Below, one piece after another: positions 25,101 through 37,100 of a stretch of 64,000 nucleotides of DNA (position 1 is the stretch's first letter; each line of letters starts with the position of its first letter). The position numbers were made by a program, and so were the translations under genes. This DNA comes from Andrena cerasifolii (lineage: Eukaryota > Arthropoda > Insecta > Hymenoptera > Andrenidae): positions 9,424,001-9,488,000 of the forward strand of contig NC_135121.1 in the NCBI RefSeq assembly GCF_050908995.1, given 5' to 3'. The notes beneath the pieces were generated by a model. The model was not told the origin of the DNA and did no database searches. It saw nothing but the letters and a program-made list of their open reading frames with translations.

Positions 25101-28100
25101 CTCGCTCCGCAATCGTTGCATCGTACCCCGCGACTCAGGAAAAACGGTTTCAAACAGCAGGCGCAACGATTTTCGTCCACGGGAATCTGCTTCCCGCCCT
25201 GTTTCGGGTCCCCGGGCTTCCTGCAATATAAGGAAAATGGAGTGAACATGGGGTATCTGTGTTTTAATCTGGTAATCACTAGTCAATTTGCTACTTTGGC
25301 TCATTATGTTCTACTCTTTTTCTTTACCACCTATGTAGGTGAGTGTGCAACTTATTGCTGCCATTTGTTACTCACTGGTCACGACTAATCACTCCTCTTA
25401 ATAGACTCTTCTCGTGAAGTTTTGAAAAAGGAATTTGAGATGAAAGTGACCGCATAAGTGAACGACAGCGTTTACACAATTTTGTAACCTGTAGAGATCG
25501 ATGACACAAACTTATGCAACAGGCAAAGTGAGTAATTATATTACCTCTACGATCTTAGGAGAAGCGATCATGGAATGGTACGAAAAACACTGAAACACGA
25601 TCGTGTGCCGAAAGAAGCAGAGTTTATTATACAATGATTGTACAATGATCCACAGGTGTGCTTATAACTATTTACAATCGTTTCACGAACGACTACATTG
25701 TGGATATTAAATATCCAGATACGCGATCAGTATCCAACGGATTAATTACATCCACATCCCGGCTCGATTAATAGACATCGCTCTACGGCGCGGAGAAGCT
25801 GAACGCTACACGCTCGGTAACTTCGGTGCGTGTAACAGAGCGCGCGTAACGTGTCGTTACGTAATAACGGGTTTAAATAAATATACTTTCGAAATGCTTT
25901 CTTGTATCAAGTCCGCGTAACTTTCCTCGGCGGCGCCTGCATTGCGCAATAGACTGTTCAAAAGACGTTTTTATTCCTGTGAAAACTAGGGATGATGCAA
26001 ATCGGAGGTTCGATCGTAAAGGTGAAGCTCCTTGAACGGCTCATGAATATCCCCGTTCCCGAGTGGCTGTTTCGGTAATAATTCAGAATCTCTGTGTGAC
26101 AGAGTGGAGGGGCGGGATTACAAAATGAACGGAGAAGCGCGTTTCAGATAATGAGAGCCACCGTTTATTCCATGAATTTACTCGCACAAACGCCAACGAG
26201 TCCCCTTATTTCCGCCACTGTGCCATTCCTGGCACGCCGACGTTTGTTCATTGTGTCTCTGGCACAGGCCCCGCGCAACTCGGTCATTAATTATGCACAC
26301 GTGTATTGGATAAATTACATCGCTAACGACAGCCTGAGCTGTTGTCATTCGCAGCGACGTCGCCTGATCGCGCCTTGGACTGCAGAAAAAGTGTATCGAG
26401 CGTCGCAAAGAAACGAATGCTAATAGCGTTTTCTAGGATAAGCTCAGTGACTACATATTTTTACGCCTCGGAGGTCTAGTTCGATTTAGCCAATGGAAGG
26501 TGCAATGTCGAACGTACTTACGTCGTTTCATTAATTCAAGAAGCATAACAGGATCAGAGGAAGACTATTTTTGAATATCAGTTACCCCATTCGCGCCGTT
26601 TACACTGCAATCGAACCGTATCGCGCACTTGTCTTTCGTCCATCGTGTGTCGGAAAGAGCTCTGACGAGACTGATTCGGCGTAATTAAGAACCGCGCGTC
26701 TAGTGACAAGCAATTTAATTTGAATATGCAAATTCGGAGCGAGGGGACTAGCTAATCGATGCAAGTTGGATCAAGTTGGACGGGAAATCGTCGTCAACAC
26801 TAACGAGGAGTTACATTTTACTAAAGAAATAAGAGACACTGCGTCACTGTCAGCACAAGACGGTGATGGAAAAGTCTAGGATCAGTCTTCGCGATCGAAG
26901 AAGGTCGCAGCAGCCCTCAAGCCGGAATGGCTGTCCTCGTCCCGTTCCATGTCGGTGGTGACCACCTTCACCACCACCACCTCGATGGTGATGAGCAGGA
27001 ACAGCACCATAAAGGTGGCCATATTATACTTCTCCTGGCCGGTCACCACCTTCTCGCCCTCCAGCAACAACGTGGAGAGGATGCTCGAAACGCACGCCAA
27101 CATGCTGGCCGATTTTCACTTTCGATCCCTCGGATGTCCGCTTCATTCACCTGGGTCTTCCTCTCACGAGCTTCTTCGCTCCAGCAACGTTGTCGTCACG
27201 GATGGAAAAAAGAATCACGATCTTCCGTGGAGAAACACGCTGTCCATCGCTGGGATCGTCGTTAATTACCTGGGGAACTCGCGACGGGTTTCCCTATTTA
27301 CGTGCAATTACACCTTTCGACCTGCAGCTTCACGAACTGGAGGTCCTTGTCGATCAGAGAGATGCTCCCGCTCGGTGGAAGCGCTCGACTTGACGAGTGC
27401 CCTGATTTTGGTTCAGTTCCTGGAGATCGGCTCTGTAGGTCTGGAGGAAGTGCAGGAAGCGAAGAAAGTGATGCGTGCGCAAGTGAATTACTCAATCGGG
27501 ATATCGTTTCGGAAGCGGAGTGGAGGACTGATGTTATTCAACTTTGTTGTCTCGCGTGTCGTAACCCGGTTGCTTTTGGAATAGTTACGATCGTCCACTC
27601 CACGATGTCTCAGGTAGATTTCCTCAGAGAAGTCACCTTGTTTTTTCTGGCACTTTTTCAGAGCCTTCTCGCAACAATTTTAATCACACGTCCCCTCTGT
27701 TCCTTTCCTTTCGCACGCATGGAAATGTTACGGGATCGCGTTACAGAAGCGTTACGTAAGTTGCTCCACGGTGTACCGATCCTTCAGAGTCTCTGTAGTT
27801 TATCGAAGCTTCTCTGCCCGAAGGTGGCTTCTCCACTCCGCAATGAATTCAACTTCGTCCCGCCGTATCCCAGTTATTTTCAATGATCTTTTTGCGCATC
27901 ACTTTCAAAAGCAGTCGCGCAGTGTCCTCGCGCGCGTCCCCCTTTTCTTCCACCCACGCCCAGCGCTCGAGCCGTCCTCTTTCTCTCTGGCAATTGAACG
28001 CTGATGTTAATTGCGAAGGCTCCAATCACTGGACCAAGGTCCAACCACGGAATCCCTTAATTACTTGATTCTATAAAAAGTGCAACTTTGAAATTTCCAA

Positions 28101-31100
28101 ATTGCGTTGCAGAGTCCTTTCAAGATTGAAACCTCCAACAAATACACCTTCCTCAACGATATTCCTCGCTAACCACCTCAAGAATGTCCCACCAAGTTTC
28201 CCAAACCTCGGCACAACGTGGTCGGCGTGAATCCTTGCTCTTCGAAGTCACAAACCAAATGTCCCCTGTTCTTCCATGGATCGCCTGTCACGAAGAACGA
28301 TGCACCAACTTCTTCGAAGGACCAAACACTGTCCGCGGACTCGACTCTCCCAGTCCTATCAATTGATCCACTTGGAAGTGCACCCCACTTGTCACCGAAG
28401 CTCACTGGTTCGCGCAAGATTCCTCTAGCTCCGTCACTCGAGGAGCATTTTCGTGGACACCGTGGTCGCGGTGCCGGTTGCTCGTTCCTTTGTGTCGGAC
28501 TGCCGGTTTGAAAGTGACAGTGGACTGGTTGGCCGGGGAAACTCGGTGTTATGCACACGAGAGCCTCTCGATGGTAGGAGATTTCTGCCCAGGCCGCAGC
28601 CACGATCATTTCTCCGGGACCCGGCTGAGCACCCCTGGCTGCCAATTAATGGGAACTTTCACTGGATTTCGAGCGCGCCGTTTTGCGAATGCCGCGCCAC
28701 GGAAAACGGGAGACGAATCGAACGTGGCCGGTCCCTCCGAGTCGATTGACGAAATCGACGCCGATCGGTTCCCCCGTTCTAGGTCGAAATCGAAAAGGAC
28801 GCGAGCCGTGACGTAACTTCGAAAGCGCCTGGCGATTGTTACGTGGTCCATCAACCTTTCACCAGAGCGCACTGTTACTTCGGTCGCTTTCGTCTCCGTT
28901 TGCTCCGAATTTTAAGGAGAAAGTGTCTTCGTTTCGAGGTGGATCTGTTTTATTGCACTCGCGGAGTATTTTCGTCCAGCACCTTTGCCTTCTTACGCGC
29001 AATAAGAGGAACCGCGTCAGTTGCACCATCGTGCAGACTCGGGGATACTATATTACCCCAAGGAGAGCCTTCACCCCGCCTCAAATTGTCCATAAGTTAA
29101 TCGTGATCTGGACAGACTGCGCTCCAGTTCCGTTCGATTCACAGGAACGTAATCAAGCCATGAATGGTTGGAATACCGCTCGCTATAACTTAATCAGACC
29201 ACGATCACACGTTGAACCAACCGTCTAGCGTGAACAGAGTGTTGAGCTTCCACTGTCACGATGGTTTCATCAAATATTTGCTCGCGGCTCTTAATCCATT
29301 ATTCCCGAACGTTTAGGCGTTCGGATAAGAGGATCGTTTTTGCGTCACTCTCTGCAGATTTCACTCTCCAACCTACGATTAATGTCGCCGACGGTGCTTT
29401 TGATGCCCACGGTAATCGCGGACGGTAGGAAGATTACACGGACGGACCGCGTGGAACATGCCTCCTCGCTCATGTTGTGAAACCGCGATTACAATCCAAG
29501 GAAATATCGACGCGTGATGCAAGCTGTTTGTTAACAATTCGCGCTCAGCTGTCCCCGATCATCGTACCAGCTTTACTTACTTCAGTTTACAATTCATAAT
29601 TAACTTGCGCTTCATTGATATCCTTCTTAACCAACTTTAAGCCGGGTATCCGCCGAGAAGCTAAGCACAGCTATGCTACGCGATGCTATGTTTTAGCTTA
29701 ACTTTTGGTGGAAACGGTCCCATAAGAATGTATTCGAGCTGATTTTTTTAAAGTAAAGCACAGCATCGCATAGCATAGCTTAGCTTCCCGGTGGATTCCC
29801 GGGTTTATTCTCATCTAAAGCTCCCACTACGAATGCACCTCGTTCGTAGTCATTCCGTCTTCTATTCCTCTTAAAATTTGTACTTTAAACAGACGTCAGT
29901 TACCTTACTTCAAGGCATTCATTAATCTGTCAAACCCTTTAAAAGGATTTGCACCGGTTAAACGCGAAAATATTCGTGAAACGTTTCTAAAGCAGGGACC
30001 GGTAGTTTAGTTTCTTGGAAACGACCAAATCCCTTCGTCTTCCAGCAATAGTTACATTCATTTCGCGCTCTGGCGTTCCGTAACGAGTTAATCTAACAAA
30101 ATTATTCCGCGCAGAAGACCTTCCCAGCGCGGCTTGCTTCGAAAACCAGACGACGCGAATGCAATTAACGCGCGCGACTTCCCGCTCGGTTTCGAAAATA
30201 ATGCGACGTAACTTGGCCGATTGCATGCCTCTGTCCGTGGGAGCGGAGCAATTAAGAACGGATAGCAGGCCAGGTGAATAATAATACGTGTCGCGTTCGC
30301 TCGTTCCCGTTCGCGCCGGAAATTGATCCGTCTCCGCGTTTCGTTTCCGCGCGGTTTCGCGATTCCGCCTTTCCATTAGCGTTGCCGCGAATTCCGCCCG
30401 CTGAGCATCCAGCCCGACCTCATCTCCGCGTGTTCTTCTCGTTCATATACAGGCTTTAATTTACCAGCGTTATTAACACCCTATCAGCCGATGACGTAAG
30501 TCGATTTTGCGATCTTCTAAAACGAGCTCCTTCTGTCTTCCATAAATATGTAAATTATTCGAGGTAAAAGTTCAAAGTTCCTAAGCAAAATTATATTTGA
30601 CTCGTAAATAGTAATTTAGAAATTTCCCACGCCTGTTGTGTGCAACAGGAAGATGGTTGTAATAAAAATAAATAAATAATTCGTTGTGTCTCGCAGATTC
30701 CCCTGTTTCCCTGTAAAGAACTACTGTCAACGTTTCATAAGTCCACGTGTCTGCTGTAATCCAGTTACATAACGGTCCTGTAATTTCTGCTATCTCTCTT
30801 ACAGCTCCCCCCGTTGCGTAATAAACACACTGCTCGAGCGCGAGGCCTCTAAAATCGAAGGATCACTCGAAAGCAACGAAAAGCGATCGACGCCAGATCG
30901 AAGCTGATTACAAAGGGGTTGGAGTGACAAATGTTTGAACGTGAAAGTGGAGAGCACACGCACGTGCTCGTAATTCACGTCGCGTCTTCGCGTAGGCGTT
31001 AAACTCGCGAAATTAAGATGCCATTAATCGCGCGATTATCCGTAATTTATTGACCCTCTCGTTCCTGGACTTCGGCCAGCCTTCCACGTATTAATTGCTC

Positions 31101-34100
31101 ATTGAGTCCTTCAAATGGCTCCCACTTTTTTCGATGACGAAAATACCTAGTGCTCGATGAATGGCGGAGTCCAAATATAAATTGGAGGAAGCTGGTTGGA
31201 AACGGGTTGTGCTGAAGTAGACACGATGGTCTACGATAAAAGAAGGTGAATAAAGTATCGCAGGATCCAAAGCATAATAGAGTGCTCTTTAAACTAAAGA
31301 TCTATGAGTTCTTCGAGCAACCTTCGTACAATCAGACATGTTGCTCGCTGGTATACCAATTTAGAATAAGGCAGCTGAATCTAGTGTATTATACTCTGGG
31401 TTTCGTGTCTCCCCAACGTTTGCTTGAACCCCATTTCCATGCTTCCACCTCAGTAATCCCCAATTAACCCTCAACTCCCACGTCTCCCTCTAAAGTAAGC
31501 CTCTGATAAAGTAATACACCTTGCCTCTGCCCTGTTACTTCGCTGCAGGTCCCCTTATCATGGATCACGAGATTCCGAAAGGCCTTCGATCAGAATCGTT
31601 AAATTTTTTGCAATTAGCAACAGAAAAACACAGCATCTTCGTGAAGCTTTCGCCGCAACACCCCTCCGAGTCGCGTTCCCAATCGAAAAGGCCAACAAAG
31701 TCGCTTTGTAATTCAGAAATAACCAAGCAACGAGCCACCGAGTCGAATGCCTCGGCAGAGCCGCAATTAACAGTCTCGGCTCGGTGAACCGTTGAAATTA
31801 CGAATCAGGGTTTAAAGCTCAGCGTGCGGTCCCGATTGGCACGGCCGGCCGGTGCTATCGCGTAAAACCGTTAACCTCGATCTCCTCGCGATCGTTGGAA
31901 AGTACGGGCGCGTTCGTGGCCGATTAGAGCGGCGCGGTCGAAAAGCTCCCAGCGGCTTAACGATCTTCCAATGATCTAGAGCTCCCTTACCGTTTCTCAC
32001 GCTTCCTGCGACAGAGGATAGTCCTGAGCAGGAAAATTTTGATCAGCCGCTTCGCCTCGGCCGATTTCATGAAGGTAGCAAGAGCCCTTGTGCTTCCTAG
32101 CGGCGCCCTTTCATGCAGGCCACGAGCACTGAGATCAGAGAAGGCTCACAAACTGGGGCACACGATCTTCGATGCGACGAGGTTCCTCTCAACGATCACC
32201 GTTTATCAGTGTCACTGAGAACGACGACGATCGGGAATTCAGAGCTGACCCTTTCACGCGTCCCTTCTTCTATTCTTCCCCTTGCCCTGCTTCTTCTCTG
32301 AGGAACAGGGTGCTGAAAGATTCCCCGGTCACGTTCGAAACAGAAGCGAACTCGATGCACGTCGATATCCTTGGTTTCGCGTCAGAAAAAGCACGCTGTA
32401 ACGGCAACAGGAGAGGCAGAATACACCGGCTGACTGACTATCCGCGACACGAAGCATCTCAACAATGAGGGGGCCCGTTGTTCGGCTCCCCCGTACGGTT
32501 CCTCCTCTGCTTCCGGTCCCCCTACGCGCCGTTCGAACCTATTGTTTAATATGGTTTGATACGTCGGCCATTGTGTAACGACGCTTTGCCATTAGCGACA
32601 CCCGTTGCCGTGGCCCAAGCCCGTGCATCCCAATTGCCGATCCTCCTCGGCGTCTTTCCTCCTCGTCTCGTCCAGGTCTCACCTGCGACGGTGCCCGATG
32701 CTGTTGAACCTACCGTCCGGCCACGCATGACCAATCGCCAGCCGCGGGCACGCTTCCGGTCTTGCTCACGGACTCACGGACCGCTTTTGACCTCACGTGC
32801 GTGGCTAGGTTACACGTGGGCACGCCTGTCTGCTCGGTGGTCGATGCTACAGGCGACTACTGGGGGTGCTTTATTAAGGCTGCTCTGCTGGGGTGGAACT
32901 TTGCATCCTTGGGGTGGTTCTCGTGGAGGGTTTTCCTTGGGCGTTGTTCCTTTGGTCGGTTGAGGGTCTTTGAGTAGGGGAAAGTGGGGTAAAACGGAAC
33001 GGGTGGGTAAAACGGAACACCAATGTTTCTGATAAGAGCGGTTCTGATATGAGTTGGTATCGCGTGACATGGAACCAAAGGGTCCTCATAGCATTTTGTG
33101 ATAGACCATAGACCCCTGCACGCGTTATTTTTCTATTAAGAGAGTTGGAAAAATTTTCGGTATCGACGTTTCAATATTGCGTTGGACTTTCGACCAGTTT
33201 TCGGAACTTGGATTTGGAAAATTAATAACGGCAAGTACATCGTTGGATTCTATAGTCCTTACGCTACATTTTGACGTATATAAAAACTTCTTTACCTCGC
33301 GCTGAAGTGTAAATATTAAATGTTTACAAAATGACTGCATGTAAAAGGTGGGCCCATGAGCCCTGCACTAGTGCTGAAAAGGAAGATGATACATTGGTAT
33401 GTGATTTTTGTTCATAAAATAATAAACAAACCGTATTAATCTATCCTTCTTTTACGATGTTATATTGATATTTGATTATTTTCCGTAATTTTCATGTTAT
33501 CTAATAAAATATTTTCTCTTATATGTATAATATATATTTTTGTTTTATTTTATTTGCAATAGTTATGCCTAAAACATATATTTATAGATTTTAACATAAA
33601 TCAATACATTTTAAATCATAAAAATAAAGATTTTGTACGTTTACACGGTCTTCGAGTGGGTGTTCCGTCTTACCCCACCATTTCAGCGAGGCGAAGATTT
33701 CAATGCCTCCGGTAAATTTCATTTTCCGTCGTTCCCAAAGATTTTTCTTAACAATGACTTTGATTTTCTTATAGTCTAAGGTCCACTGAAGACTCCTGTT
33801 GAAGTCTCGTGTCTTTTCCTCCTCCCGATTTTAAGTTATCACCCTCCAAAGTTAAGCGTTCCGTTTTACCCCACCTTCCCCTATTCAGGTGGAATGTACC
33901 TATTTTAGATTTGTGGATTCTCCGGTTGCGATTGAGGAGACTTCTGCAACGTTGAGTCGGATCTTTCTTCAGTTTCTCTGTGAGAATTGGCCTGGTGGTT
34001 TGAAATTTTATTCATGCAAAGACTGTCTATGCTCCCAGATATATAATTGCCTCATCAATGCAATTAAGAGCTCCCTGAGCTTCGAAACGAGTATCCCTTT

Positions 34101-37100
34101 AGACTTTCGTTGCGAAACGCGTGTCCCAAAGCACCATCTTCCAAGAATGTGGAATCAAGCCCGTTAAAATTCATATTCTCAACCGGCTCAGCGCTCTCCC
34201 AAAACGTCTCCTATATTACGCCGAGGAAGTGGAGAGTTGGATAACTGTTTTCGTAACGGCCGACAAATTTCAACGAACCCCCGCTCGCAGGTACATTACG
34301 ATTCCTCGTGGGCGTTGGTTACATCGGCCGCATTCATAAACGCCTCTCTGTTCCATACTCCAGTCGAAATGGTAATTAATCCTCTCGGGTCTCGTGCGCG
34401 AGGAACGGAACTGGCGATCCTTTTCAGACCCGGGTGCATCACTTCGACGTGGCTGTTCGCCTGGGACGCGGTGCCTTGCAAACGGTTTTTAATTGTTCGC
34501 GATGTGTGTCAGAGGAACGAGAAGCTCGGGGAGGACCGTGAGAGCGTCACGGCGCCATTGGAAAATTATGGCAGCCGATGGGACGCGCGTGGAACACGCG
34601 CTCTGGCCCCCGGTCGGTGCGTTCTTCGCGTTAATTACGAGATTCCGCGTGCACGATTACCGTGCTGCGAACCGTAATATCCATTTACGATGCACAAGGG
34701 TTGCGTAACGCGGAGGACATCGAGTCACGAACCATCCGCGGGTTAAATTTTCGACGCCCCCAATTTTGGCGCTCTGAAAGACCCAAGCGTTGATAACAAC
34801 AGGTGTCATTTACAGATTGCTGAAGTTAAAGGCTGGAACAGACACGACGAGTAATTTAGTCGAGTGGCGAGTAATTTAATAATTTACCATTGTTTTACTG
34901 AACTACTTGACTAAATTCTAGTGTTCACACACGAAAAGCTACTAATTTACTCCTCGATTAAATTGCTCGACGTGTCTGAATCAGCCTTAAAAGTATTTCA
35001 GATCGCTGAATTTTAGCGTCAATGCAGGCAGAAGGATTGGAGACGCTTTGGTCGAAGTCTCATCCAATCTCATGTAGATGCTCGTGAATCGAGGAGGTAC
35101 ACTCTAGTGTAACTGCTCGCTTTTCAATTATTTAACAAAAACTGTAAGTGTCTAGGTACTATCTGGCGTTTTGCCTGCATATTAAGGTATGTTTGAAGTA
35201 ATACTCAACATTTGTTTGAGCTTCCTCATCGCGCATATACATAGTTATAGGCGGTGGCGCAAGCTTCTTCGAAAAAATTGTTTTTCGACGGACGATGGTG
35301 TGGGGATTGTTATAGTCATCCAAAATGGAATAGCCAAGGTTTATTTTCTTTATTATAGTTGTCGCTATGGTTGGAACCACGGACGAGTTTCTACCTTGCA
35401 AGAAACTAATTTTACAGAACGAACACAGCTAAATTTATAGGAAAAATCGAACATTTCTTTCAAAATGCTGTCATTCTGCAAATTTTTATTGTTAGCCGAT
35501 CTCTGTGGTTTCCGAAGAGAGTACTTCCTTAAAGTAACGTCGTAGGGAGACACTCAGGGGCGCGGAGAATTATATTTTACTTGATGCGATTAATCTAAGA
35601 GAAAGTCCAACGCGCGAAATGGAGCAGAATCCTTCTATGCTTCGTGGTGTTTAAAACGGTGCAAGCTTACCCACGCGTATTATTTTATACGAGCCACGGT
35701 TTAATGTAGACCTGCTTCAGCTTGATGCTCGTTTACCGTGTATCGAATGCAAATTATCGTGATTATTAACGGTACCAGAGATTCCCGCTTCTCTACATAA
35801 CACTCAGACGCATTTTCCGCCTTCTGCGCCGCTTCCACCGTCCGCAGTTCGCCGATCTGACGCGAAATCACGGTGTTTTGCACTTCGTCGTGCGCGTCAG
35901 GAACTTTTTCATCTACGCGTTAGCTATCGTCGCGTCGCAATTGCCCATAATTCTTTCTAACACAAATTCTCGATTTAATACCAACAGTCTCGTTTCCAAA
36001 AAATTTCAGAGCAGTTTCAACAGATTTAATACTCGTCCCCTTCTCCAAATCCATCTTCAGGGTCAGAGCCTAGGGGCCCTCGATTCGCAGAGGAAATAGA
36101 TCGGCTGGAATCGCGCCCAGGGAATCCGTCTCGTGAATAATGAAGCGCCGTGTATGCTTTTATCGTCGAGTTATCGTTCGCCTCGTGAATTATTGGAGAA
36201 TGTCGGGGGATCGCCGGTCGATCGGAAGTATTTCCGCGTCGTTTATTCCCGTGCGCCTGGGTCAAATCGCGCCGGCTCCGGCCATCAGCGGGGACCCGCT
36301 CGGTGTTCTCCCGCGCACAGGCATCGCATTCGTTAAGAAATTACTTTTTCATCTGGGTCAACTTACGTCGAAACAATGCGCTCTCGTTATCTCGCGGCAC
36401 AGCCCCTACCCGATATCGATCTGCTCTGAATTATTAAAGCGAGCCGAGGCTGGAAACAAAGCAGCCGCGAATTACCCGCGCCGGCAGTGCGAAATTAATG
36501 ACACGTAACGTCGTTACGAAAGAGACGTAACACCGCCGCGCAGCTAACTAGCATCCGCGATTCTCGATTGACCGTGCGCTTCGAAAAACAAAAGCCTAAT
36601 CTTGGAGTCTCCAGTCGCTTCGAAGATCGCTCGAAACGCGGTTGCGAAATTCGCGGCGGTGCTTATTCTTTTAACTAACAGGCAATTAATTTTTTAAAGC
36701 GATTCCACTGCAAGCCTCGTTAAATCCCCACGCCGGTGTTCATCCTTCCAAGAGACTAATCCCGCGAGCAGAGCTCTACAATGATGCAAGCAGACGAGGA
36801 AATTAAACGCTGTGCGCGCTTATCTTCCCCTGCACGAGCCAGATAATTACCCAACAATTAACAAACACCGGCGTTCCTTCGTGACCGCGAACTTACCGGA
36901 GGAAACGAGTGCAAACTGTTCCGTGGAACGTGTCGCTATTCGAACACAGTGTTCCTGCGATCGCGGGGAATTTCTGAATGATGGAGGCGAGCACGCAGCG
37001 GCAGATACTTCCCATAACAACTTTAGTCGCGTATTTACGGAACCACGTGCCGATGTTGAGCGTCCCGCGGGTGAATCCGAAGCCCGAGCATTCGGTGAGT

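Noticed and set aside
26949..27584. 211-codon plus-strand frame
   Set aside because: It is antisense to the two minus-strand exons of the small transmembrane gene, which have better splice signals.
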